The position numbers were made by a program, and so were the translations under genes. A stretch of DNA of 64,000 bases, from contig CAZHFZ010000015.1 of assembly GCA_964531455.1 (NCBI GenBank), positions 4,788-68,787 of the forward strand, in the 5' to 3' direction. The notes under the pieces are model-generated. The model was not told the DNA's origin. It saw nothing but the letters and a program-made list of their open reading frames with translations, and searched no databases. Below are positions 25,214-33,928 of the stretch, piece by piece. Position 1 is the first letter of the stretch; every line of letters begins with the position of its first letter. The stretch comes from Ga0077527 sp964531455 (GTDB lineage: Bacteria > Pseudomonadota > Gammaproteobacteria > Burkholderiales > SG8-41).

Positions 25214-26269
25214 TCAGATCGCCGCGACGAGTTTTGCGGTGAAGGCCTTGGTGCCCAGCTTGCCGCCAAGATCGACGGTGCGGGTTTCCGGCGACTGCAG
25301 CGCGGCATCGATCGCTGCTTCGATGGCCTTGGCGGCAGCATCGAATTCCGGGCGGCTGTGTTTAACCGCCAGCCATTCCAGCAACATCGCCGCCGACAGG
25401 ATCAGTGAGACGGGATTGGCTTTGTCCTGACCGGCGATGTCCGGTGCAGAGCCGTGCTGGGCCTGCGCGCAGCAGGCGGTGTCACCCGTCATGGTCGATG
25501 CGGCGATTCCCAGGCCGCCCGAGAGTTCAGACGCTTCATCCGAAAGGATGTCGCCGAACATATTGCCGGTGACGATACAGTCGAATTTGTCGGGGTTGCG
25601 CACCAAAAGCGCGGCCATCGCATCGACGATTTTTTCATCGAGCTCGACATCCGGGTACTGCTTCGCCACGGCGCGGACTTCCTTCAGGAACAGGCCGTCC
25701 GACAAATGCAATACATTGGCCTTGTGCACGGCAGTGACTTTTTTGCGGCGGCGGCGCGCCCACTCAAACGCCACTTCGGCAATGCGCCGGCTTTGTTTGG
25801 CGGTGACCTTGCGGATGGCGATGGCAACGTCCGGGGTCGGCATGAATTCGCCGCGGCCCATGAACATATTGCGGTCGCCGTAAAAGCCTTCCGTGCACTC
25901 ACGGAAAATCACCAGATCAATCGGCTTGCCGGTAAGACCCACGCCCATGCGCGACTTCGCGGGGCGGATATTGGCAAACAGATCCAATTGAACGCGCAGC
26001 CAGCCCGAGGGATTGATGCCGCCCTGTTCCTTGGGGGGATATTGCAGGTGGTCGACGGGACCGAGGATGATGCCCGGGGCCTGACGCGCGGCCTGCTGGA
26101 TTACTTCCGGGAAAGTGGAGCCGTATTTTTTCAGCGCGCCAAAACCGATTTCTCGCTGGTCCCACTCGAGGCCAAGCTTGAATTTTTTGCAGGCCTGATC
26201 GAGGACGGCAAGCGTGGCCTCGGTGATTTCCGGGCCAATACCGTCGCCGGGGAGGACAAGCAGTTTCAT
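25214..26269 (-). CDS. isocitrate/isopropylmalate dehydrogenase-family beta-decarboxylating dehydrogenase
   Basis: A 351-residue protein. The start MKLLVLPGDGIGPEI is typical of the family; RECTEGFYGDRNMFMGRG is the substrate-binding region, HKANVLHLSDGLFL holds the catalytic Lys, and DCIVTGNMFGDILSDEASELSGGLG holds metal ligand Asp residues. The late HGSAPDIAGQDKANP segment sets the cofactor preference; without a Leu-operon neighbour I cannot call it leuB. It resembles isopropylmalate, tartrate and homoisocitrate dehydrogenase relatives. AAGGAA lies 6 bases before the ATG. Confidence 0.85.
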   Translation of the reverse strand: MKLLVLPGDGIGPEITEATLAVLDQACKKFKLGLEWDQREIGFGALKKYGSTFPEVIQQAARQAPGIILGPVDHLQYPPKEQGGINPSGWLRVQLDLFANIRPAKSRMGVGLTGKPIDLVIFRECTEGFYGDRNMFMGRGEFMPTPDVAIAIRKVTAKQSRRIAEVAFEWARRRRKKVTAVHKANVLHLSDGLFLKEVRAVAKQYPDVELDEKIVDAMAALLVRNPDKFDCIVTGNMFGDILSDEASELSGGLGIAASTMTGDTACCAQAQHGSAPDIAGQDKANPVSLILSAAMLLEWLAVKHSRPEFDAAAKAIEAAIDAALQSPETRTVDLGGKLGTKAFTAKLVAAI

Positions 26270-26581
26270 CAGAATTCCTTGCTTAATTGAGGTAACGGGA
26301 AACAGGGGATAACGGGTAACAGGGGTGGCTCTTGAGGGGGTGGAGTTTAATACGCCGGCTATAGCTGCGAAACCCTCTAGTGTTCAGGCATCAGTCTGCT
26401 TTGATGTTCTGCAGCCGGATCTTGTTGCCACGTATAAACAAAGGAGTGGGGAAATCACCGCAAGGGCTGACAATCCTTGCAGTTGCTGTTACGGACTTGA
26501 TTGGCCCTTGTTTGTCACGTGCTTGCATGGATTGTATTCATTGTATACATTCGGTCGCCTGGGTCTATCAAGGAGAACACC
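26270..26581. other. divergent intergenic region with short repeats
   Basis: The 312 bases separate two divergent genes. Near 26292-26325 a 17-base unit (GGTAACGGGAAACAGGG / GATAACGGGTAACAGGG) is repeated in tandem with small changes. No convincing ORF is seen. A GTATAC-centred site lies near the right end. Confidence 0.4.
26531..26550 (+). promoter_or_regulatory. candidate GntR/FCD operator
   Basis: ATTGTATTCATTGTATACAT contains a near-palindrome TTGTATACAT preceded by a degenerate copy TTGTATTCAT. Such GTATAC-type sites are common for FCD-class GntR repressors. A GntR gene is the second gene of the operon that starts 32 bases downstream, so autoregulation is a natural inference. Confidence 0.5.
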
Positions 26582-27529
26582 ATGGAAGCTACGCAACGCC
26601 AGTCGACTGCCAGTCAGAACCTGCCCGAGCAGATCCAAGTAGTTCCAAGCGGCGCCGCACTCGGCGCTGAAATCCGCGGCATGGATCTGTCCCAACCGTT
26701 GCCGGAGGCCACTCGTGCATTGTTGTGCAAGGCCTGGGCTGACCACCTGGTGCTGTTTTGGCGGGGGCAGACCCTGCCCGATGAGTCGATGCTCGCGGCG
26801 GCGCGGATTTTCGGTGTGACCAAAGAACCTGCTGCGCGCAAATACCAGGTCGCCGGTGGCTACAAGATCGGCGGCAAGCTGGTGCCGCTGCATTCGCACC
26901 TCACCCTGATCAGCAACCTCGATGAAAACGGAGTGCCGGTTCTGGATAACGGAACGCTTGGCAGCTATGAGGTGGTGTGGCACAGCGACAATTCGTACGT
27001 GCAGGTTCCGCCCGCCGGCAGCATGCTTTATTCAGTGGTCATACCGACCAATGGCGGTGGTGACACCTGGTTCAACAATCAGTACATGGCCTATGACGAG
27101 TTGCCCGAGGACCTGAAGGCGGCAATCAAAGGCAAATCGCAGATTCATGACGCCAGTCGCAACAGCGCAGGCGTGCTCAGGCCCACGGTAAAGATGCCGA
27201 CAACGCCTGAAGAGGTGCCGGGTCCGGCGCATCCGCTGGTGCGAGTGCATCCGGTTACCGGTAAACGCGCGCTTTATCTCGGACGTCGCCGCGACTGGCC
27301 TTCGAACTACATCGTCGGCATGCCGAATGCGGAAAGCGAAGTGCTGCTTGATAAACTTTGGGCGCATGCGACGCAACCGAAATATGCGTGGAAGCACAAT
27401 TGGCAGGTGGGTGACCTGGTACTGTGGGACAACCGTTGCGCCATGCACTACCGTTCCGAAGTCGATCCGAAACAGCCTCGAGTCCTTCATCGAACCGTGA
27501 TTAACGGCGAAGCTGTGGTCGCCGGCTGA
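26582..27529 (+). CDS. TauD/TfdA-family Fe(II)/2-oxoglutarate dioxygenase
   Basis: A 315-residue protein. The iron triad is HSD (His134, Asp136) and His289 (AMHYRSEV); 2-oxoglutarate contact Arg304 lies 15 residues later in VLHRT, the same spacing as in TauD. The N-terminal region has GAEIRGMDLSQPLP, typical of TauD/TfdA enzymes. AAGGAG precedes the ATG by 7 bases. It is the first gene of a run with a GntR repressor, a Bug receptor and an enolase-superfamily enzyme. The likely reaction is hydroxylation of an imported acid, causing cleavage of an ether, sulfonate or related bond; the exact substrate is unknown. Confidence 0.9.
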   Translation: MEATQRQSTASQNLPEQIQVVPSGAALGAEIRGMDLSQPLPEATRALLCKAWADHLVLFWRGQTLPDESMLAAARIFGVTKEPAARKYQVAGGYKIGGKLVPLHSHLTLISNLDENGVPVLDNGTLGSYEVVWHSDNSYVQVPPAGSMLYSVVIPTNGGGDTWFNNQYMAYDELPEDLKAAIKGKSQIHDASRNSAGVLRPTVKMPTTPEEVPGPAHPLVRVHPVTGKRALYLGRRRDWPSNYIVGMPNAESEVLLDKLWAHATQPKYAWKHNWQVGDLVLWDNRCAMHYRSEVDPKQPRVLHRTVINGEAVVAG

Positions 27530-27538
27530 GACCGGTTA

Positions 27539-28315
27539 ATGGCACCACGAAGCCGTTCGAAACGGTCGGCCCGCAACGTGCCGGATGACGCTGCTTTGCA
27601 GCGCATCGCCGCACGTCGCGTTCCGGCCGGGGGCGATACGCGTTCCCTCGCTGAAGTTGCGTGCGACGAAATTCGCAGGGCCATCCGGGAGGGCAGGGTT
27701 GCGACCGGAGCGCACCTGACAGAGGTCGATCTGGCCTCGTGGCTGGGCATGAGCCGTACGCCGATCCGGGAGGCCATGAGGCGCCTGCAGAGCGAGGGAT
27801 TGTTGCTCAATCAACCGTTTCGCGGGGCGCTGGTGATGCGTCTTGACGCCGACGACATGAGGCAAATGTTTGCGGTGCGCGAACTGCTGGAACCGGCGGC
27901 TGCGGCTGCCTGTGCCGCAAATGCGGGGACGGCGGAAATCGCAGCGCTTAGGGCGATCCTTGAGCAGGAAGCGGCACTGCTGAATGATCCCGCCGAACTG
28001 ATCCCGTTGAACCGGCAGTTTCACGACATCATTCTCGAAAGCGCGCGCAACCAGTTCCTGAGCAAAGCCATCGCCGGGGTGTATTCGCTGATTCCTCTGC
28101 TGGGCGACTCGAACCTGCTGAACGGCCCACACGCCCGCGAAGCTCATGCCCAGCATCAGGCCATCGTTGACGCGATAGAGCGTCACGATGCTGCCCGTGC
28201 CGAAGCGGTGGCGCGCGAACATGTGCGGCATTCCCTGAAAACGAGATTGGCCCGGATTTCTGACGCTGAGCCAAATAATTCAAAACAAAAAACCACAAAA
28301 AAGAGGAAACGATAA
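27539..28315 (+). CDS. GntR-family regulator with FCD domain
   Basis: A 258-residue regulator. The winged-helix (about 35-100) reads LAEVACDEIRRAIREGRVATGAHLTEVDLASWLGMSRTPIREAMRRLQ in outline, followed by the FCD ligand domain (about 105-240) with the metal-binding set Asp/His/His/His in NRQFHDIILE, and HQAIVDAIERHD. A basic tail KQKTTKKRKR ends it. It starts 10 bases after the dioxygenase stop and ends adjacent to the Bug gene, so it is part of the operon and likely represses it until a carboxylate effector binds. Confidence 0.93.
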   Translation: MAPRSRSKRSARNVPDDAALQRIAARRVPAGGDTRSLAEVACDEIRRAIREGRVATGAHLTEVDLASWLGMSRTPIREAMRRLQSEGLLLNQPFRGALVMRLDADDMRQMFAVRELLEPAAAAACAANAGTAEIAALRAILEQEAALLNDPAELIPLNRQFHDIILESARNQFLSKAIAGVYSLIPLLGDSNLLNGPHAREAHAQHQAIVDAIERHDAARAEAVAREHVRHSLKTRLARISDAEPNNSKQKTTKKRKR

Positions 28316-29299
28316 ATGCGTCAATATTTCAGCGCGATCATGATTTTTGGTGGCATTTGCCTGCCGCTGGCAGCGGTAGCGCAGACGCCGGCGAAGGTGC
28401 CGGGCGGATATCCGGAGAAGCCCGTGCGCATGCTGGTGCCGTTTGTAGCCGGTGGCGGCACTGACCTCGTGGCGCGTGGGGTTGCGCAGAAACTGACCGA
28501 TCGGATCGGGCAGCCGGTTGTCGTCGACAACCGGCCCGGTGCCGGCGGCCGGATTGCCATGGAAACCACGAAATCCGCAGCAGCCGACGGCTATACCATC
28601 ACGATGATTTCCGGAACCACCACCGCCAGCAGCAATCTGCACAAGAACCTGCCTTACGATTTTGCCAAGGATTTTGCACCGATCACGCAGGTGACGGAAC
28701 AGCCCTACGTGGTACTGGTGCCCAGCGCCTTGCCGGTCAAATCCATTCCGGAACTGATAGCGCTGGCCAAATCCAAGCCGGGAGCGCTCAACTACGGTTC
28801 CTCTGGAACCGGCGGCATGCAGCATCTGTCGGGAACGTTGTTGTCGCAGAAAGCGGGCATTTCGATGGTGCATATTCCGTTCAAGGGCGGCGGACAGGTG
28901 ATTGTTGACCTGGTTGCAGGTCAGATCCAGCTGGCATTCCTGAATCCGCTGGGGGCGCGGCCTCACATCACTGCCGGACGTGTACGAGGCATCGCGGTGA
29001 CCACACGCAAACGCGCACAGGCTTTTCCCAATCTTCCGGCGATTGCCGAAACGCTGCCTGGATTCCATGTCAGTAACTGGTACGGCCTGGTGGCGCCGGC
29101 GCGCACACCGCAGCCGGTTATCCAGTTCCTCTACAAAAATGTCGTCAGTGTCCTGACCGATGCCGACTTGCGTGACCGGCTGGAAAAGGAAGGCTCTGAA
29201 GTGCTTGGCAGTACGCCGAAGGATTTCGGCGCGCACATCATCAACGAAGTGCAGATGTGGGGTAAGGTCATCCGCGAAGCCGGCATTCAGGCGAATTGA
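28316..29299 (+). CDS. Bug-family periplasmic solute-binding protein
   Basis: A 327-residue receptor. A signal peptide (about residues 1-22, ending AVAQT) is followed by YPEKPVRMLVPFVAGGGTDLVAR, the family signature, VVDNRPGAGGR, and NYGSSGTGGMQHLSG with FKGGGQVIVDLVAGQIQLAF. It begins directly after the GntR stop codon with AGAGGA upstream. It probably captures the substrate that the co-encoded dioxygenase and enolase-family enzyme use. Confidence 0.93.
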   Translation: MRQYFSAIMIFGGICLPLAAVAQTPAKVPGGYPEKPVRMLVPFVAGGGTDLVARGVAQKLTDRIGQPVVVDNRPGAGGRIAMETTKSAAADGYTITMISGTTTASSNLHKNLPYDFAKDFAPITQVTEQPYVVLVPSALPVKSIPELIALAKSKPGALNYGSSGTGGMQHLSGTLLSQKAGISMVHIPFKGGGQVIVDLVAGQIQLAFLNPLGARPHITAGRVRGIAVTTRKRAQAFPNLPAIAETLPGFHVSNWYGLVAPARTPQPVIQFLYKNVVSVLTDADLRDRLEKEGSEVLGSTPKDFGAHIINEVQMWGKVIREAGIQAN

Positions 29300-29352
29300 A
29301 GTCTCTGCTGAAACCAAGTATTTTCTGAATTGAATAAAGGAAGAGGTCTGGA

Positions 29353-30471
29353 ATGACTGCAAAAATCAGCAAGGTCGAGGTATTCAGCATCGGCATGCCT
29401 CTGGTGGGCACGTTCACCAGTGGCGGTGTTTCGAAAAAGGTCACCAAATGCGTCGTGGTGCGGGTGACGGATTCGGACGGCGCGACCGGCATCAGCAGCA
29501 TTGATCCGTCTTCCACCGCCAAGTCGCCGCATACCGGTCCGGAGCTTGCACTGGCCATCCGCGACCGCATCGGGCCGGCCCTGATCGGCAAAGATCCGGG
29601 ACACATCAATCAGATCTGTGAGATGGCCTCCAAGCTGACGCCGTCGCAACCCGGCGCCGTCGTCGGCGTCGAACTGGCCTGCATTGAGCTCGTCTGCCGG
29701 CGCAGGGGCATTGCCCTGCATGATTATGTCGGCGGTGCCGTCCTCGACCGTTTGCAGTTCAACGGCTGGGTCGGTGAACTGCCGCCGGACGAAGCGGTGG
29801 CCGAAGCCTTGCGCTGGAAGAATGCCGGATTCAAGTCGATGAAGATCAAGGTCGGCAATGATGCCGGCAAGGACAGCGCGCGGGTGAAGGCGGTACGCGA
29901 TGCCGTCGGCAAGGACATCAAACTGCGCATGGACGCCAACATGCAATGCAACGTGGATCAGGCGCTGGCCTTGTGCAAAGCGGTCAAGTCCTGTGACATG
30001 CAATTGTTCGAGCAACCGGTATACAAGGACGACCTCGCCGGGCTGGCGCGGATCCGGCGGGAGGGTGGCATTCCCATCATGGCCGACGAATCCATCAGTG
30101 ATCACGAAAGCCTGATCCGGGTGATCAAGGCGGACTGTGCCGACTTCGTGAAGTTCGGCATCAAGCAGGCCGGCGGCCTGTTACAGACCGCGCGCATGCT
30201 GGCCACTGCCGAGGCTGCCGGTCTGCCGGTGGTGCTCGGACACGGCTTCGGGTTGGACCTCAGCACGACTGCCGAGATCATGCTCGCTGCCACCTCGCGT
30301 AACGTCGTGCAGGGACTGGAGTGCGTGGGGCCGCTGAAAGTGGTCGATACCGTGGCCAAGACCCGGCTGGACATCAGCAAAGGCAGCATTGCCCTGCCGT
30401 CCGGGCCCGGCTTGGGCATTGAACTGGATGAAGAGAAGCTCGCGCAATACGCCTTGCCGATGGATCACTGA
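29353..30471 (+). CDS. mandelate racemase/muconate lactonizing enzyme (enolase superfamily)
   Basis: A 372-residue enolase-superfamily enzyme. The KxK base pair is Lys164/Lys166 (KSMKIKVG), metal ligands are Asp194 (RMDANM), Glu220 (FEQP) and Asp245 (ADES), and a second-side base is Lys267 or Lys271 (DFVKFGIKQAGG). A His297 (LGHGFG) also occupies the mandelate-racemase-type position, so the subgroup is ambiguous. Enzymes of this kind racemise, dehydrate or cycloisomerise carboxylates. AAGGAAG precedes the ATG. It is last in the dioxygenase operon and is followed by a strong terminator. Confidence 0.9.
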   Translation: MTAKISKVEVFSIGMPLVGTFTSGGVSKKVTKCVVVRVTDSDGATGISSIDPSSTAKSPHTGPELALAIRDRIGPALIGKDPGHINQICEMASKLTPSQPGAVVGVELACIELVCRRRGIALHDYVGGAVLDRLQFNGWVGELPPDEAVAEALRWKNAGFKSMKIKVGNDAGKDSARVKAVRDAVGKDIKLRMDANMQCNVDQALALCKAVKSCDMQLFEQPVYKDDLAGLARIRREGGIPIMADESISDHESLIRVIKADCADFVKFGIKQAGGLLQTARMLATAEAAGLPVVLGHGFGLDLSTTAEIMLAATSRNVVQGLECVGPLKVVDTVAKTRLDISKGSIALPSGPGLGIELDEEKLAQYALPMDH

Positions 30472-30490
30472 AACGGCCGCGTTGAAACGA

Positions 30491-30527
30491 AAACGGCGCA
30501 CTCAGTGAGTGCGCCGTTTGTGTTTTT
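30491..30527 (+). terminator. intrinsic terminator after the enolase-family gene
   Basis: AAACGGCGCACTCA pairs with TGAGTGCGCCGTTT (14 bp, tight loop), followed by a T-rich tail GTGTTTTT. The hairpin could also serve the convergent gene at 30539. Confidence 0.85.
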
Positions 30528-30538
30528 ACGAGGCAGTC

Positions 30539-31465
30539 TTACATATGCCCGTAAAGCACTTTGCCAGCTACCGGCATTTTCGCCATCAGGATGTCACCCG
30601 ACAGTGATTCGGTGATGTAGATCGTTTTGCGATCCGCGCCGCCGAAGGCGAGGTTGGCGAGGTGATGGTGTTTGTGGTCGGTGGAATGCACCAGATGCGT
30701 GGGCAGCATGTTGGCATCAAAGCGCCAGATGCCGACGCCCAGCTGGCAGACCAGCAGGCCGTTCTCGGAATCCATCTCGATGCCGTCGGGGCCGCCGACG
30801 CCACCTGAGAGTTGAATGGCAACACCTGTCTTCGACACTGAACCGTCGGCCATCACCGGCAGGCGCCACACCGAGTTCGAGCGTGTCACGCCGACATAGA
30901 CATGTTTCTCGACCGTGGTCATGGTGATGCCGTTGGGGCTGGGCGCGTTGTTGACCAGTTTGCGCAAGTCACCGTTGGCCTTGAGGCGGAACACCGCACC
31001 GGTCGGATCGGCGATGCCGGTCTGGCCTTGGTCGGTGAAGTAGAGGTCTCCGTCCTTGGTGAAGTGCAGGTCGTTCAGGCCCTTGAAGCTTTCGCTGTAG
31101 GCCGTGCGCAGTACGTTCTCCAGCTTGCCGGTTTTCGGATCGAGGGTCAGCAGGCCTTCCTTGTAATCACAGATGAACAGGCGGCCGTCCTTGTGGAACT
31201 TCATGCCGTTGGGCCAGCCGTCGTATTGCAGCACCAGGTCCCAATCACCTTTCGGCGTGATGCGGAATATGCGGCCGAAGGGGATGTCGCAAACCCACAG
31301 ATTGCCCTCACGGTCGAAAGCCGGGCCTTCAAGGAAGCATTCGACTTCGGCGTTCTGCCGGTTTGGATCAGACCATGCGCTGCGGCTTTTTTTGCGGAAC
31401 TTGGCGGGCAGCGTGGTGAAGACTTCGGTGGTGATGTGTTCGAGGGGTTTGAACGGGTTGTACAT
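30539..31465 (-). CDS. SMP-30/gluconolactonase/LRE family protein
   Basis: A 308-residue six-bladed beta-propeller. Metal-site elements are Glu in FLEGPAFDREGNLW, Asn in GWPNGMKF and NGITMT, and Asp in GGPDGIEMD. These enzymes hydrolyse sugar lactones or related esters. There is no signal peptide. It is convergent with the enolase-family operon, so a role in the same acid pathway (lactone opening) is plausible. GAGGA lies 11 bases before the ATG. Confidence 0.88.
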   Translation of the reverse strand: MYNPFKPLEHITTEVFTTLPAKFRKKSRSAWSDPNRQNAEVECFLEGPAFDREGNLWVCDIPFGRIFRITPKGDWDLVLQYDGWPNGMKFHKDGRLFICDYKEGLLTLDPKTGKLENVLRTAYSESFKGLNDLHFTKDGDLYFTDQGQTGIADPTGAVFRLKANGDLRKLVNNAPSPNGITMTTVEKHVYVGVTRSNSVWRLPVMADGSVSKTGVAIQLSGGVGGPDGIEMDSENGLLVCQLGVGIWRFDANMLPTHLVHSTDHKHHHLANLAFGGADRKTIYITESLSGDILMAKMPVAGKVLYGHM

Positions 31466-31727
31466 GGTGCGACGATCCTCTTTATTTAACTATATGATTT
31501 TATTGATAAATAATATGAAGCGGCAGCGGGGGCAAGGAATGTTGCGGTGTGTTCGCCGCCACGTCGAGCGCGAGGATGTTAGCACGCAAGACCCGCATCA
31601 CTACAGATACGAGTCGTGTATCTCACTGACCTTGTCCATATCGCTTGTCCATATCGCGGCCTGCAGTGCGTGCCGGCAGTGATGGTGGGTTAGCATCCGC
31701 AGGCAAAACATTTTCAGGAGCAATGCC
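31466..31727. other. divergent intergenic region
   Basis: About 260 bases. The part next to the SMP-30 gene is A+T rich (31480-31515). A perfect 13-base tandem repeat, TTGTCCATATCGC twice, lies at about 31633-31658. No ORF is supported. Confidence 0.4.
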
Positions 31728-32612
31728 GTGTTCGAAGGTTTCAAGCAAATCCAGGTCCAGACCAGCGACCCCGAAGTCAAAATCAATCTGCGTTATGGCG
31801 GCAACGGCCCGCCCATTCTGCTGATCCACGGCAATCCGCTGACCCATGTGCACTGGCACCTGGTGGCGCCACGGCTGGCCAAGGATTTCACCGTGGTGTG
31901 CACGGACCTGCGCGGTTACGGCGACAGCGGCAAACCCCGTGGCCTCGCCGATCACAGCAATTATTCATTCCGGCGCATGGCACAGGACAATGTCGAGGTC
32001 ATGCAGCACCTCGGCTTCAGCGAATTCTGCGTAGCCGGCCACGACCGCGGCGGCCGCGCGGCGGTGCGCATGGCGATCGACCATCCCGACAAGGTGAAGA
32101 AGCTCGCCACCTTCGACATTTTGCCCACGCATCACATACTGACGCATGCCAGCTGGCAGTGGGCCGTGAATTCCTACCACTGGTTTTTCATGGCGCAGCC
32201 CTATGACATTCCGGAGAAGCTGATCGAAGGCAAGGAGGACTATTACATTCTCCAGAAGCTCACCAAGATGGGCATAGGCAAGGGCGGCTTCTCGAAAGAA
32301 ACACTGGCGGAATATGCGCGTTGCTGCACGCCGGAAAACATTCACGGCGTCTGCGAGGATTATCGCGCCGGGGTGACCGTGGACATGGCGACGGACACCG
32401 AAGACTTCGATGCCGGACGCATGATTGAGTGCCCGACGGCCATCTACTGGGGTGAGAAAAGCCACACCAACAAGTTCTTTGATCCGTACAAGGCCTGGCC
32501 GCAATACTGTGCGGCCATTGAACGGATGATGCCGCTGCCTTGCGGACATTACCCGGCAGAACAGGTGCCGGATCAGGTATACGAAGAATTGAAGTCGTTT
32601 TTCGGCAGTTGA
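31728..32612 (+). CDS. alpha/beta hydrolase with fluoroacetate/haloacetate dehalogenase active site
   Basis: A 294-residue alpha/beta hydrolase. The nucleophile is Asp106 in GHDRGGR, not Ser, with Arg107 and Arg110 that bind a carboxylate. Asp130 (TFDILPTHH), His151-Trp152 (SYHWFFMAQP) and Tyr212 (CEDYRAG) match the halide-binding set of fluoroacetate dehalogenase; a C-terminal GHYPAEQ supplies the general-base His. All these positions align with the Rhodopseudomonas enzyme as I recall it. It should hydrolyse an alpha-halocarboxylate to a hydroxyacid; epoxide hydrolase activity is less likely because of the Arg pair. The GTG start follows AGGAG. An MFS transporter gene follows in the same direction. 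Confidence 0.85.
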   Translation: MFEGFKQIQVQTSDPEVKINLRYGGNGPPILLIHGNPLTHVHWHLVAPRLAKDFTVVCTDLRGYGDSGKPRGLADHSNYSFRRMAQDNVEVMQHLGFSEFCVAGHDRGGRAAVRMAIDHPDKVKKLATFDILPTHHILTHASWQWAVNSYHWFFMAQPYDIPEKLIEGKEDYYILQKLTKMGIGKGGFSKETLAEYARCCTPENIHGVCEDYRAGVTVDMATDTEDFDAGRMIECPTAIYWGEKSHTNKFFDPYKAWPQYCAAIERMMPLPCGHYPAEQVPDQVYEELKSFFGS

Positions 32613-32700
32613 CTCTGCAGGCCGAGCGAAAAACGCGGGTGCGAATTTTCTGTCCATCTTATTGCAGGTCCACCGATTGCAATTCGCGTTTTAAGTTTCA

Positions 32701-33924
32701 ATGAACCGCCAAACCTCCGACGACGAATCGCAGCGGTATCCCCACTGGCGTCGTAACCGCTACGTGATGCCGCTGGCCAACCTGATTTGCGGATTGGGCT
32801 TCAATCTGGTTTGGCCTTTCGTACCGCTCATGGTGCGCGGTCTCGGTGTGCGCGAGAACCTCGAGACCTGGGTCGGCAACATGCTGATGGTGTTCTACCT
32901 GGTCAGCTTCGCCGTAAGCCCGGTCTGGGGCGGCATTGCCGACCATTACGGTCGCAAGTTGATGGTGCTGCGCGCGATGTTGGGTATCGGCGTTGCGATG
33001 ATGTTGATGCCGCTTGCCGAAACACCGCTGACTTTCGCGGCACTGTTGATGCTCATTGCGGTGTTCAACGGGTTTACCCCGGCCGGCGTTTCACTGCTGG
33101 TAGCGAATACCCCTCCCAAACGCATCGGCAGCGTGGTGGCTTTGGCACAGACCGGCGGTCTGGTGGGGCAGGCGCTGGGCCCGGCGCTGGGCGCGATGCT
33201 GATCGCGATGTTCGAGACCCAGAACCGGGTATTCTGGATCAGCGCCGCACTGATGCTCGGTGGCGGTACCTTGGTCGCTGTTTTCGCCGGAGAGGTCAAG
33301 CAGTTGGCTGGCGGACCGTGGCGCATACGCTGGATCGGCGGGTTGCGCGACCTGCTGCGGATACCGCGCATCGGCCTTCTTTACCTGCTGGGATTCCTGT
33401 TCATGATCATGTGGTACGGCGGTGTGACCGTGATCACGGTGTTCATGCTGCAGATCCTTGAGGCGCGCGGTGCAGATGCAGCGCAGGAGGCTTACTGGGT
33501 CGGTGCGGCAGCTATGGCGATGGCGGTCGGCACGGTGATCGCACTGCCCTTGTGGGGGCGTGCACTCGACCGCATCGGGCCGGGGCGGGTGCTGGTGTTT
33601 GCATCAATTGCAACGATTGTCACCCATCTGCCCTTGCTGGTGATTGATACGCCGCTGCAAGTGGTCATTACCCGCGCGGCCTTCGGTCTCGGCGCGGCGG
33701 CGATGCCGACAGCGATTGTGCAGCTTATCCGTATACATGCGCCTGCCGGCATGGATGCGCGGGCGATTTCCTATTCCACGGCGTTCCAGTTTTTTGCGAT
33801 GGGTATTGCACCTTTCGCCGCCGGTCTGATCGGCCCGGTGCTGGGCCTGCGCGTCTATTTTGCGCTGACAATACTGGCTATGGCCGGTGGACTTTGGCTG
33901 TGGATGCGGCGAGCGGGCCGCTGA
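32701..33924 (+). CDS. MFS transporter
   Basis: A 407-residue, 12-helix major facilitator protein. Motif A reads GGIADHYGRKLMVLR after helix 2 (about residue 80). The N-terminus is polar, followed by NLICGLGFNLVWPFVPLMV. It starts 88 bases after the dehalogenase-like gene on the same strand, with no terminator visible between, so it may carry the acid substrate or product. It ends 4 bases before a convergent Bug gene; the junction contains the palindrome CTGAGCGCTCAG. Confidence 0.88.
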   Translation: MNRQTSDDESQRYPHWRRNRYVMPLANLICGLGFNLVWPFVPLMVRGLGVRENLETWVGNMLMVFYLVSFAVSPVWGGIADHYGRKLMVLRAMLGIGVAMMLMPLAETPLTFAALLMLIAVFNGFTPAGVSLLVANTPPKRIGSVVALAQTGGLVGQALGPALGAMLIAMFETQNRVFWISAALMLGGGTLVAVFAGEVKQLAGGPWRIRWIGGLRDLLRIPRIGLLYLLGFLFMIMWYGGVTVITVFMLQILEARGADAAQEAYWVGAAAMAMAVGTVIALPLWGRALDRIGPGRVLVFASIATIVTHLPLLVIDTPLQVVITRAAFGLGAAAMPTAIVQLIRIHAPAGMDARAISYSTAFQFFAMGIAPFAAGLIGPVLGLRVYFALTILAMAGGLWLWMRRAGR

Positions 33925-33928
33925 GCGC

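Noticed and set aside
25214..26269. leuB of leucine biosynthesis
   Set aside because: leuC, leuD and asd are not adjacent, and several related dehydrogenases share these motifs.
26292..26325. CRISPR-like tandem repeat
   Set aside because: Only two copies of a 17-base unit and no spacers; a simple tandem duplication.
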